This document shows, piece by piece, positions 11,392 through 21,272 of a DNA stretch of 64,000 bases. The notes beneath the pieces were generated by a model that ran no database searches, had not been told where the DNA came from, and worked only from the letters and a program-made list of their open reading frames with translations. Where the stretch lies: positions 1 to 64,000 of the forward strand of contig NZ_LDWR01000033.1 in the NCBI RefSeq assembly GCF_001039005.1, in the 5' to 3' direction. Position 1 is the first letter of the stretch. Each line of letters starts with the position of its first letter. The DNA is from Burkholderia cepacia (lineage in GTDB: Bacteria > Pseudomonadota > Gammaproteobacteria > Burkholderiales > Burkholderiaceae). The position numbers and the translations under genes were made by a program.

Positions 11392-12534
11392 ATGGTGCGT
11401 CCGATGTTTCCGGGCCATGGTGCAATGCAGGGGCGGCCGCGCACGCACGCGCGCCGCTTCGTGCCGATGCTCGTCGCGTCCTTGTCGTTCGCCGCTGCCG
11501 GCCTCGGCGCGGCCGGCAGCGCGCGCGCGGCGATGAATTTCTGCGCGGCGCCGGCACTGCAGGCGAGCGAGACGACGCAGGCCGAGCCGGGCGTGCAGGC
11601 GCTGATCCGCAGCGTCGACGCGCGCATCGGCGAGCAGCCGAAGGCGATGCCGCGCGTGCACACCGAGGGCACGCTGCCGCACGAAGGTATCTACGACCAG
11701 AGCGCGGCCGCGCTGAAGGACCTCGACCTGATGCGCGACGCGGCGCTCGCGTGGCGCGTGACGAACGCGCCGCGCTACCTGCAGCTCGTCGACCGGTTCC
11801 TGTCCGCGTGGGTCGCGACCTATCAGCCGAGCTTCAATCCGATCGACGAGACGCGCTTCGAAAGCCTGATCGTCGCGTACGACATGACGGCGAGCGCGCT
11901 GCCGGTGAAGACCCGCAACGCAACGGCCGCGTTCATCGCGAAGCTCGGCGCCGGTTATGTCGCGCAGATCGACGCGCAGAAGCGCCCGCTCACCGGCACG
12001 TGGCGCAACAACTGGCAGAGCCACCGGATCAAGCTGATCGCGCTGTCCGCGTTCACGCTAGGCGACCGCAAGATGATGAACGCCGCGCAGCGGCTGTTCG
12101 TCGAGCATCTCGCCGACAACATCGGCCCGGACGGCAAGACGTGGGACTTCGAGGAGCGCGATGCGCTGCACTACGCGGTCTACGACCTGCAGCCGCTGGT
12201 GACGGCCGCGCTCGCCGCGCGCCGCTTCAACCGCAACTGGCTGCGCGAGCGGGGCGCGAACGGCGCGACGCTCGCCGCCGCGCTCGACTGGCTCGTACCC
12301 TATGCGCTCGGCGAGAAGACTCACGAGGAATTCGTGAATTCGCCGGTGCCGTTCGACGCGAAGCGTCGCGAGGCCGGCCTGCCGGGCTACACGGGGCAGT
12401 GGGACCCGAAAAACGCCACCGAACTCTTTCATCTGGCCGCGCGGCTCGACGGGCGCTATGCCCGCGTCGCGCAGCAACTCTCCCCAACGCCGCCCGCATG
12501 GCTCGCCGCGTGCCTGCCATTGCAGGCGCGCTAG
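11392..12534 (+). CDS. Exported alginate-lyase-family protein
   Basis: A 380-residue protein with a long signal peptide: basic N-region, hydrophobic stretch at about 22-40 and a cleavage site after SARA at about residue 46. It should be periplasmic. The mature part is all-helical and resembles the alginate lyase superfamily (Pfam Alginate_lyase), with TWRNNWQSHRIKL in place of the NNH-type catalytic segment and a later QWDPKNATELFHLAAR. Polysaccharide lyase activity is plausible, but the altered catalytic segment means the substrate need not be alginate. AAGGAG (11380-11385) six bases before ATG 11392 fixes the start. It sits alone between the gcv terminator and sdaA (30 bases), so it may be co-transcribed with sdaA. 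Confidence 0.75.
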   Translation: MVRPMFPGHGAMQGRPRTHARRFVPMLVASLSFAAAGLGAAGSARAAMNFCAAPALQASETTQAEPGVQALIRSVDARIGEQPKAMPRVHTEGTLPHEGIYDQSAAALKDLDLMRDAALAWRVTNAPRYLQLVDRFLSAWVATYQPSFNPIDETRFESLIVAYDMTASALPVKTRNATAAFIAKLGAGYVAQIDAQKRPLTGTWRNNWQSHRIKLIALSAFTLGDRKMMNAAQRLFVEHLADNIGPDGKTWDFEERDALHYAVYDLQPLVTAALAARRFNRNWLRERGANGATLAAALDWLVPYALGEKTHEEFVNSPVPFDAKRREAGLPGYTGQWDPKNATELFHLAARLDGRYARVAQQLSPTPPAWLAACLPLQAR

Positions 12535-12564
12535 TACTACTCTTAAAGCAAGGCAGGAATCGAA

Positions 12565-13953
12565 ATGGCAGTCAGCGTGTTTGACCTCTTCAAGATCGGC
12601 ATCGGCCCGTCCAGCTCGCATACGGTCGGACCCATGCGCGCCGCGCTGATGTTCGTCCAGAGCCTCGAGCGCGACGGGCTGCTCGATGCAACCGCCCACG
12701 TGAAGGTCGAGCTGTACGGCTCGCTCGGCGCGACCGGCAAGGGCCACGGCACCGACCGCGGCGTGATGCTCGGCCTGCTCGGCGACGCGCCCGACACCGT
12801 CGATCCCGAAACCATCGACGCGCGGCTCGAAGAAGTCCGTAAATCGAAGAAGCTCGCGCTGCTCGGCACGCATCCGGTGCCGTTCGTGCTGAAGGAGAAC
12901 ATCGCGTTCTACCGCCAGGCGCTGCCCGAGCACCCGAACGGCATGAAGCTGCGCGCGAGCGACGCGAACGGCGCGGTGCTGATCGAGCGCACCTACCTGT
13001 CGGTCGGCGGCGGCTTCGTCGTGACGGCCGGCGCGCCGAACACGAAGGTGCTGAGCGCGGCCGAGCAGATGACGCACCCGTTCCGTACCGGTGCGGAGCT
13101 GCTCGCGCTGACCGAATCGACCGGCAAGTCGATCGCGCAGCTGATGTGGGAAAACGAGCGCGCGTGGCACACCGAGGAACAAACGCGCGACGGGCTGCTG
13201 AAGATCTGGGCCGTGATGCAGTCGTGCGTGTCGCGCGGCTGCGGGATCGGCAACCCCGATGCCGACGGCAACCTGCCCGGCCCGTTCCAGGTCAAGCGCC
13301 GCGCGCCGCAGCTGTACCGCACGCTGACGGGAAGCCCGGAGCGCGCGCTGCAGGACCCGCTGTCGATGATCGACTGGATCAACCTGTACGCGATCGCGGT
13401 CAACGAGGAAAACGCGGCCGGCGGCCGTGTCGTCACCGCGCCGACCAACGGCGCGGCCGGCATCATCCCGGCCGTGCTGCACTACTACACGCGCTTCACG
13501 CCCGGCGCGAACGAACAGGGCGTGATCGACTTCCTGCTGACGGCCGCCGCGATCGGCATTCTCTACAAGCTCAACGCGTCGATCTCGGGCGCGGAAGTCG
13601 GCTGCCAGGGCGAAGTGGGCGTCGCGTGCTCGATGGCGGCCGGCGCGCTCGCGGCCGTGCTCGGCGGCACGCCGCACCAGGTCGAGAACGCGGCCGAAAT
13701 CGGGATGGAACACAACCTCGGCCTGACCTGCGACCCGGTCGGCGGGATGGTGCAGATCCCGTGCATCGAGCGCAACGCGATGGCGTCGGTGAAGGCCGTC
13801 AACGCGGCGCGCATGGCGCTGCGCGGCGACGGCTCGCACTACGTGTCGCTCGACTCCGTGATCAAGACGATGCGCGAGACCGGCGCCGACATGAAGACGA
13901 AGTACAAGGAAACGTCGCGCGGCGGGCTGGCGGTCAATATCGTCGAGTGCTGA
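12565..13953 (+). CDS. sdaA: L-serine ammonia-lyase (iron-sulfur L-serine dehydratase)
   Basis: A 462-residue single-chain enzyme that deaminates L-serine to pyruvate and ammonia. The N-terminal beta domain starts with SVFDLFKIGIGPSSSHTVGP. The C-terminal alpha domain carries the cluster-binding region: cysteines in QSCVSRGC, GCQGEVGVACSM and LTCDPVGGM, which hold the labile [4Fe-4S] cluster. Its position after gcvTHP makes metabolic sense, since one-carbon units from glycine combine with glycine to give serine, which SdaA then drains to pyruvate. It has no strong promoter of its own within 30 bases, so it is probably read with the gene before it. Confidence 0.96.
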   Translation: MAVSVFDLFKIGIGPSSSHTVGPMRAALMFVQSLERDGLLDATAHVKVELYGSLGATGKGHGTDRGVMLGLLGDAPDTVDPETIDARLEEVRKSKKLALLGTHPVPFVLKENIAFYRQALPEHPNGMKLRASDANGAVLIERTYLSVGGGFVVTAGAPNTKVLSAAEQMTHPFRTGAELLALTESTGKSIAQLMWENERAWHTEEQTRDGLLKIWAVMQSCVSRGCGIGNPDADGNLPGPFQVKRRAPQLYRTLTGSPERALQDPLSMIDWINLYAIAVNEENAAGGRVVTAPTNGAAGIIPAVLHYYTRFTPGANEQGVIDFLLTAAAIGILYKLNASISGAEVGCQGEVGVACSMAAGALAAVLGGTPHQVENAAEIGMEHNLGLTCDPVGGMVQIPCIERNAMASVKAVNAARMALRGDGSHYVSLDSVIKTMRETGADMKTKYKETSRGGLAVNIVEC

Positions 13954-14073
13954 TGCGGTAACGGCGGCGCGCGCTCGCTGCGGCGCGCCGTCAACCTGTT
14001 CGTTCCGACACTATTCAGCGCCCCGCCAACGGGCGTAAGCTGTACGTCCCGCTACCCAGGGAGACGGCAGCCC

Positions 14074-15777
14074 ATGTCGCATTCCAAGGATCTCGAGCCG
14101 CGCGCCACCACCGGTGCGCGACTGCTCGTCGATGCGTTGCTCGCCAATCACGTCGAACGCGTGTTCTGCGTGCCGGGCGAGAGTTTCCTCGCCGTACTCG
14201 ATGCGCTGGCGGACGACACCGCGCGCATCCAGACGGTCGTCTGCCGCCACGAGGCGGCCGCCGCGAACATGGCCGAGGCGGTCGGCAAGCTGACCGGCCG
14301 CCCCGGCATCGCGTTCGTCACGCGCGGGCCCGGCGCGACGCATGCGTCGATCGGCGTGCACACCGCGTTCCAGGATTCGACGCCGATGATCCTGTTCGTC
14401 GGCCAGTGCGCGCGCGAGCACCTCGACCGCGAAGCCTTCCAGGAAATCGACTACCGCCGCATGTTCGGCCAGATGGCGAAGTGGGTCGCGCAGATCGACG
14501 ATCCGCGCCGCATCCCCGAATACCTGAGCCACGCGTTCCACGTCGCGACGTCCGGCCGGCCCGGCCCGGTCGTGCTTGCGCTGCCGGAGGACGTACTGTC
14601 CGAAGTGTGCGCGGCGCAGCCCGCCGTGCCGGCCGCGAAACGCGTCGCGGCGGCGCCGTCCGCCGCGCAGCTGGACGAGCTGCGCGAGCGGCTCGCGCGC
14701 GCGGAACGGCCGTTCGCGATCGTCGGCGGCAGCGGCTGGACACCCGAAGCGTGCGCGAACCTGCGCACCTTCGTCGAGCGCTGGCAACTGCCGGTCGCGT
14801 GCGCGTTCCGCTACCAGGACACGATCGACAACGCGCACCCGAACTATGCGGGCGACGTCGGGCTCGGGATCAACCCCGCGCTCGCGAAGCGCATCCGCGA
14901 CGCCGACCTGCTGCTCGTGATCGGGCCGCGCCTCGGCGAAGCGACCACCGGCGGCTACACGCTGCTCGACATCCCGAAGACACGCCAGACGCTGATCCAC
15001 GTGCATCAAGGCGCGGACGAGCTCGGCCGCGTGTATGCGGCCGACCTGCCGATCGTGTCGGGGATGCCCGAAATCGCCGCGCCGCTCGCCGCCCTCGAAG
15101 CGCCCGAGCGCCCGGCCTGGGCCGGCGCGGCCGACGACGCGCATCACGCGTACCGCGAATGGCATGCGCCGCTGCCGATGCCCGGCGACGTCCAGCTCGG
15201 CGACGTGATGGTGCAGCTGCGCGAGCGCCTGCCGCACGACGCGATCCTGACCAACGGCGCAGGCAACTATGCGATCTGGCTGCATCGCCACTTCGCGTAC
15301 CGGCACTTCCGCTCGCAGCTCGCGCCGACGAGCGGCGCGATGGGCTACGGGATTCCCGCCGCGCTCGCCGCGAAGTCGCTGTACCCGTCGCGCGCGGTCG
15401 TCGCGCTCGCCGGCGACGGCTGCTTCATGATGGCCGGCAACGAACTCGCGACCGCAATGCAGTACGGGCTGAACATCGTCGCGATCGTCGTCAACAACGG
15501 GCATTTCGGCACGATCCGCATGCATCAGGAGCGCAACTACCCGGGCCGCGTGCATGGCACGGGGCTCACGAATCCCGATTTCGCCGCGTATGCGCGCGCG
15601 TTCGGCGCGCATGGCGAGACGGTCGAGCGCACCGCCGATTTCGCGCCGGCGCTCGAGCGCGCGCTGACCTGCGGGCTGCCCGCGCTGATCGAGATCCGCA
15701 TCCCGCAGGACGCCAGCACCCCGGCCGCGACGCTCGAACAGATCCGCGAACAGGGCCGCCGCGCACGCGGCGGATGA
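14074..15777 (+). CDS. Thiamine-diphosphate-dependent enzyme, acetolactate synthase large-subunit-like
   Basis: A 567-residue enzyme with the three-domain POX/ILVB fold. The N-terminal pyrimidine-binding domain holds the catalytic glutamate in CRHEAAAANMA, the central Rossmann-like domain spans about 195-330, and the C-terminal domain carries the thiamine-diphosphate/Mg motif GDGCFMMAGNELATAM ending in VVNN. It will carboligate or decarboxylate a 2-keto acid, but no ilvN-type regulatory subunit follows, so it is unlikely to be the biosynthetic acetolactate synthase. GGGAGA about nine bases before ATG 14074 supports the start. Its stop overlaps the start of the next gene (ATGA, 15774-15777), which suggests translational coupling. 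Confidence 0.85.
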   Translation: MSHSKDLEPRATTGARLLVDALLANHVERVFCVPGESFLAVLDALADDTARIQTVVCRHEAAAANMAEAVGKLTGRPGIAFVTRGPGATHASIGVHTAFQDSTPMILFVGQCAREHLDREAFQEIDYRRMFGQMAKWVAQIDDPRRIPEYLSHAFHVATSGRPGPVVLALPEDVLSEVCAAQPAVPAAKRVAAAPSAAQLDELRERLARAERPFAIVGGSGWTPEACANLRTFVERWQLPVACAFRYQDTIDNAHPNYAGDVGLGINPALAKRIRDADLLLVIGPRLGEATTGGYTLLDIPKTRQTLIHVHQGADELGRVYAADLPIVSGMPEIAAPLAALEAPERPAWAGAADDAHHAYREWHAPLPMPGDVQLGDVMVQLRERLPHDAILTNGAGNYAIWLHRHFAYRHFRSQLAPTSGAMGYGIPAALAAKSLYPSRAVVALAGDGCFMMAGNELATAMQYGLNIVAIVVNNGHFGTIRMHQERNYPGRVHGTGLTNPDFAAYARAFGAHGETVERTADFAPALERALTCGLPALIEIRIPQDASTPAATLEQIREQGRRARGG

Positions 15778-16871
15778 CGGTGGACACGCGCGGCGCGCCG
15801 CCCGGCATCGCGCTGGCGCACGACGACGCGCTCGTGCTCCCCGGCACGCTGCTCGCGCCGGACGGCACGCTCGTCGCGCCTTACGACATCGAGCACGGCG
15901 ATGCGCGCGCCGTCGGCCACGTGCCGGCCGCGGCCGCGCTCGGCCTGCTGCACGCCGCGCACCGGCCGTTCCGGCTCGACTACGACCGCGCAAGCGATGT
16001 GCACGTGATCAACGGAATGGGCGTCACGCTCGGCGATTCGGTGATCGGGCTGACCGCACTCGCCGCGCTCCGCACGGCGCACGCGGGCCTGCGCTTCACG
16101 CTGTACCGGCCGGCCCGCGCACCGCGCCATGTCGACGCGCTGTATGCGCTCGCGGCCGACGTCGTCGCGCCGTCGCGCACGCTGCCGTGCCCCGCCGACG
16201 CGCTGCCTGCGGGCGCGCCGTGCATCGACGTCGGCAATCACCTGTACTGGCCCGCGTTCGCGCGGCTGCCGATGATCGATTTCTTCCTCGACGCGCTCGG
16301 CGTCGACCCGGCCACCGTGCCGGCCGCCGAGAAGCGCAACCGCTGGCTCGCGCGGCTGCCGCTACCCGCGCTGCCGGCCGCATGGCAGCGGCCGTACGTG
16401 CTGTTCTGTGCGAGCGCGAGCACCGCGGTGCGCAGCGTGCCGCCCGCGCTGCGCGCGGCGTTCGTGGAGATGCTCTCGCAACGCTACGGGCTGCCGGTGG
16501 CCGGGTTCGGGCCCGTTGCGCATCCGGCTTACGTCGACGTGAGCCGCGACGCGGCCGACACCGCGCGGTTCCTTGCCTGGGTCAAGGGCGCCAGCCTGCT
16601 GTTCGCGCCCGACACGGCCGCGCTGCATCTCGCCGACGGTTTCGACGTGCCGACGCTCGCGTGCTTCACGACGATCGGGCCGGCGCTGCGCGCGCGCGAC
16701 TATCCGTATTGCGTGCCGGTCACGCTCGACCTGCCGGCCGAATTGCACGGGATGCATCGCAGCGAGCGGCCGGACGATCTCGCGGCGGTTGAAGCCGCGT
16801 ATCGCGCGGTCGACTGGGATGGGCTCGCGTGGCCCGCGCCACGCGAAGCGGCGGCGACCACCACCGGATAA
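15774..16871 (+). CDS. Putative glycosyltransferase family 9-like (heptosyltransferase-fold) protein
   Basis: A 365-residue protein beginning in the ATGA overlap with the preceding TPP enzyme. It shows the two-domain GT-B pattern of ADP-heptose:LPS heptosyltransferases: an N-terminal segment INGMGVTLGDSVIGLTAL, where family 9 enzymes have GD(S/A)I, and a C-terminal segment LLFAPDTAALHLADGFDVP, equivalent to the donor-sugar site where family members have a D-x-G/A-x-x-H pattern. A true LPS role is doubtful because no LPS genes are nearby. Coupling to a 2-keto-acid enzyme suggests a joint unknown pathway. The function call is by fold only. Confidence 0.6.
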   Translation: MTVDTRGAPPGIALAHDDALVLPGTLLAPDGTLVAPYDIEHGDARAVGHVPAAAALGLLHAAHRPFRLDYDRASDVHVINGMGVTLGDSVIGLTALAALRTAHAGLRFTLYRPARAPRHVDALYALAADVVAPSRTLPCPADALPAGAPCIDVGNHLYWPAFARLPMIDFFLDALGVDPATVPAAEKRNRWLARLPLPALPAAWQRPYVLFCASASTAVRSVPPALRAAFVEMLSQRYGLPVAGFGPVAHPAYVDVSRDAADTARFLAWVKGASLLFAPDTAALHLADGFDVPTLACFTTIGPALRARDYPYCVPVTLDLPAELHGMHRSERPDDLAAVEAAYRAVDWDGLAWPAPREAAATTTG

Positions 16872-16919
16872 CGGAACAGGACGCGGCGGCCAGCCGGTAG
16901 GCCGAAGGCACCGCCGTCG

Positions 16920-17954
16920 TCACCCCACCGCGACCATCACCGCGCGATCGCGCAGCGTCTCCGACGGCCGCTTGCCGAACAGCCGCCGGTAATCGGTCGC
17001 GAACTGGCTCAGATGCCAGAAGCCCCACGCCTCCGCGACGTCCTGCACCGAGCCGGCCGCGCGGCCGCACAGGTCGCGCCGCGCGCCGTTCAGCCGCAGC
17101 GTGCGCAGATAGGTTGCGGGCGCCATCCCGAGCACGTCCTGGAAGCAGTACTGCAGCGTGCGCCGGCTCACGAGCAACTGCTCGCACAGCTCGGGCACGC
17201 CGACCGGGCGCGTGCGGTGCGCGAGCACGTAGTCGCGCGCCTGCTCGACGATCCAGCGGCGCGTCGACGGCGTGCGGCCCGCGCCATCGTCGCCCGGTTG
17301 CGCGCACGCGTCGAACAGCGCGGCGAGCACCTCGGCCTGCAGCTCGTCGCGCTGCGCATCGGGCAGCGGGCCGGCCACGGCCACCGCGCCGTCGAGCCGG
17401 CGGCCGAGCAGCGCGCACAGGCGCGCGAGCCGCGCATCGCCGACCTGCATCACGCGCTGCGTGAACAACTGCTCGTCGAGCGCGCGGTGCTCGACCTCCT
17501 CCGCATAACGGCGCAGCACGTCGCCGCGCACGACGACGCCGTAGATCGAAAACTGCGCGGGCGTCACCAGTTCGAATTCGACGTTGCCGGGCCGGAACGC
17601 GAGCGCGCCGGGCCCGATGCGGCACGCATCGACGCGCGCCGTGCCGTCGCACACGAGCGGGATGCCGAACCAGTACGCATCGCCGCGCACCTCGCATGCC
17701 TGGCGCAGCAGGTGGCTCGTCGATTCGCGAAACAGCTTCATCGTGTCGAGCGGCAGCTCGGTCAGCGTGCCGACGAAGCGGCCGGCCGCGAGCTGGTCGT
17801 AGGTCTGCCGCCAGCCGATCAGGTTGCGCGCCTGCTCGTCCGCATCGTGCGCGACGCTGACGACGGCCTGCCCGGCCAGCGCGTCATCGCCCTGCGCGTT
17901 GCGCCGCGTGTCTTCGGCGGTCGGTTCTTCGATATACGCCACGTATTGATCCAT
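16920..17954 (-). CDS. AraC-family regulator, EutR-like
   Basis: A 344-residue regulator. The C-terminal about 110 residues form an AraC double helix-turn-helix: VPELCEQLLVSRRTLQYCFQDVLGMAP, then SVQDVAEAWGFWHLSQFATDYRRLFGKRPSE. The N-terminal about 230 residues are a sensing domain without a cupin motif that I can name. Its whole-length pattern, and its place in a neighbourhood with exaC, eutBC and eat, point to an ethanolamine-responsive EutR-type activator. That is an inference, as FeaR-type regulators look similar. GAGGAC about five bases before ATG 17954 supports the start. A longer frame upstream of 17954 lacks such a site. Confidence 0.75.
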   Translation of the reverse strand: MDQYVAYIEEPTAEDTRRNAQGDDALAGQAVVSVAHDADEQARNLIGWRQTYDQLAAGRFVGTLTELPLDTMKLFRESTSHLLRQACEVRGDAYWFGIPLVCDGTARVDACRIGPGALAFRPGNVEFELVTPAQFSIYGVVVRGDVLRRYAEEVEHRALDEQLFTQRVMQVGDARLARLCALLGRRLDGAVAVAGPLPDAQRDELQAEVLAALFDACAQPGDDGAGRTPSTRRWIVEQARDYVLAHRTRPVGVPELCEQLLVSRRTLQYCFQDVLGMAPATYLRTLRLNGARRDLCGRAAGSVQDVAEAWGFWHLSQFATDYRRLFGKRPSETLRDRAVMVAVG

Positions 17955-18154
17955 CGTGTCCTCCCTCACCTGCCCGGAACCGCGCTTGTCACGCAAGTCC
18001 CGTGCCGAACCACGCGGCCCGGCAACAAGCCCGTCATTCCACGCTGCCCGGCCGGTGTGCGCCATACGGGCGCACCCGGACGCCGCGCGCGGCGCACGCC
18101 GCCGGTGCGATCCGCGCGACGACCGCGCATGCTCGCCGCCGCTTGTTACCGAGA

Positions 18155-18706
18155 CTATCGACTACCGGCTGCCGGCCGTAGCCGCACGACCCGCGTGCCG
18201 CAGTTGCCGTACGCCTGCGCGACCGCCAACTCGACGATCGTGCTGCCAGCCGGCCAGGGTGACGCGTCGACTTCCGGCAGATCGGCACGCAGCGTGGCGC
18301 GGCCGTTGATCCGGTAGCGGATGCCGCGCACGAAATCGACGAACAGCAACCCGACACCGCTGCCGTCGCATGCTGCCGCGTCGATCCGGCCAGCGCCGCC
18401 CTGCGCGGGCAACGCGAACCGCAGCGTCTTCGTGTCGATCACGCGGACCACGGGCAACAGTTCGCCGTGCGCGTCGCGCAAGCTCTGCACGATGTCGCAG
18501 GTCACGCTCGCGCGAGCGCCGCACGCGGTGCCGATGAACATGAACGGCTGCGATTCGACGAACTGCCGCACACCGATGCTCACGCGCGTCGTCACCACGT
18601 CGCTCATCCGCTCGGCTTCGTCGGCGACGCCGAAACGCTGCTGCGCGTCGAGTTCACCCGCGTGGAATACGGGGTGGCGCGGAAAGGATCGGTGCAGTTC
18701 TGACAT
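18155..18706 (-). CDS. Pyridoxamine-5'-phosphate-oxidase-like flavin split-barrel protein
   Basis: A 183-residue protein with the FMN-binding split-barrel pattern: a region with FMFIGTAC, then GSGVGLLFVDFVRG and a C-terminal beta-rich end. It is a likely small flavin-binding oxidoreductase; no catalytic assignment is possible. It resembles the second small protein at 20737-21165 (LLFVDFVR followed by a G-R-A-T strand), and the two flank exaC. ATG 18706 is chosen; a longer frame to 18787 exists but has no better ribosome binding site. The gene lies between exaC and the AraC regulator on the same strand. Confidence 0.7.
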   Translation of the reverse strand: MSELHRSFPRHPVFHAGELDAQQRFGVADEAERMSDVVTTRVSIGVRQFVESQPFMFIGTACGARASVTCDIVQSLRDAHGELLPVVRVIDTKTLRFALPAQGGAGRIDAAACDGSGVGLLFVDFVRGIRYRINGRATLRADLPEVDASPWPAGSTIVELAVAQAYGNCGTRVVRLRPAAGSR

Positions 18707-18874
18707 GCTGGTTTCCGTCACGCGCGTCCGCACGCCATGCCGCCGCGAACAGGCGACGGCCGGTATCGTTTCCGGTGCGGGCCGCAACGCTGCGCGGCCG
18801 ACGCCGGCTGTCGAATGTCGAAATCGAACAGGGCGAAGTGCCGGACGACCGGCACCTCGCCACCGCGTCGGCGA

Positions 18875-20401
<1,527 letters not shown>

Positions 20402-20467
20402 ACATGTCTCCTGTTCATCGTGCTTGTGTGAGTACAGCGCCGGTTGGACCGCGCTGCACTCGTTTAC

Positions 20468-20482
20468 GCAACATGCGTGCCA
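20468..20482 (-). promoter_or_regulatory. Sigma-54 (-24/-12) promoter of exaC
   Basis: On the minus strand TGGCAC (20482 to 20477), five bases and TTGC (20471 to 20468) match the sigma-54 consensus TGGCAC-N5-TTGC. It lies about 67 bases before the exaC start codon. A palindrome GTGCCG-TG-CGGCAC at 20634-20647, about 150 bases upstream, could be the binding site of an enhancer-binding protein. Confidence 0.75.
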
Positions 20483-20668
20483 AACAGGACGGGAGCGGAA
20501 CGGAAGCAGCGCGACCGCGGCCGGCCGGGTGCGCGCCGTGCCGCGGCCGCGCACGCAGCGCGGCGAGTGTGCCGATTCTGAACACCGCGATTGCGCAACG
20601 GCGTGGCCGCTGTTCGAAACTTCCACAGTGGGTGTGCCGTGCGGCACGGGCCGGCGGGCAGCGCCGCG

Positions 20669-20683
20669 TGGCATGTCGCTTGC
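20669..20683 (+). promoter_or_regulatory. Candidate sigma-54 promoter for the split-barrel gene at 20737
   Basis: On the plus strand TGGCAT, five bases and TTGC match the -24/-12 consensus with one mismatch, 53 bases before ATG 20737. It is divergent from the exaC promoter, with the palindrome at 20634-20647 between the two. Confidence 0.45.
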
Positions 20684-20736
20684 GTGCGAATCACGCATCC
20701 TGACCACACGCTACGGCGTTCGCGCCGATCGACACC

Positions 20737-21165
20737 ATGAGCGACCCCGGCCCCCTGACCGACGACGCCGTCGCGTTCATCCGCGAGCAGGCGTTCCTGA
20801 TCGTCGCGACCGCCAACGTGGCGGGCGACAGCGATTGCTCGTACCGCGGCCGCCAGCCGCGCGCCGACGGCTCGTTCGCGCCGCTGGTCGACCTGCCCGA
20901 CCGCCGCACGCTCGTGCTGCCCGACTTCGCGGGCAACAACCTGTTCAACACGATCGGCAACCTGCTGGTGAATCCGGCCATCGCGCTGCTGTTCGTCGAT
21001 TTCGTGCGCCAGACGACCTGGCTCGTGCAGGGGCGCGCGACGATCGACGAGGAGGCGGGAAGCCGCGCGCATCTGTGGCCCGACGCGAAGCGCTATGTGG
21101 TGGTCGCGGTCGAGCGGGCGCAGGCGCGCGCCGACGCGGCGCTGCCGCCGCTCGTGCTGGCGTGA
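20737..21165 (+). CDS. Pyridoxamine-5'-phosphate-oxidase-family flavin-binding protein
   Basis: A 142-residue single-domain split-barrel protein. The N-terminal FIREQAFLIVATAN and the core DFAGNNLFNTIGNLLVNPAIALLFVDF are typical of the pyridoxamine-5'-phosphate-oxidase-like FMN-binding family. No experimental function is implied; such proteins bind FMN or F420 and often reduce small molecules. It is divergent from exaC, whose 335-base intergenic region carries sigma-54-like sites in both directions. It shares motifs with the protein at 18155-18706. Confidence 0.75.
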   Translation: MSDPGPLTDDAVAFIREQAFLIVATANVAGDSDCSYRGRQPRADGSFAPLVDLPDRRTLVLPDFAGNNLFNTIGNLLVNPAIALLFVDFVRQTTWLVQGRATIDEEAGSRAHLWPDAKRYVVVAVERAQARADAALPPLVLA

Positions 21166-21272
21166 TGCGATGAGCGCAGCGTCGGCGTGCGAATGCCGGT
21201 CACGATGAAACACAATGGCGCGACGGCTGCGATGGCCGAAGCGGCATGCGCGCCGACTCGAGAACGCAACGC

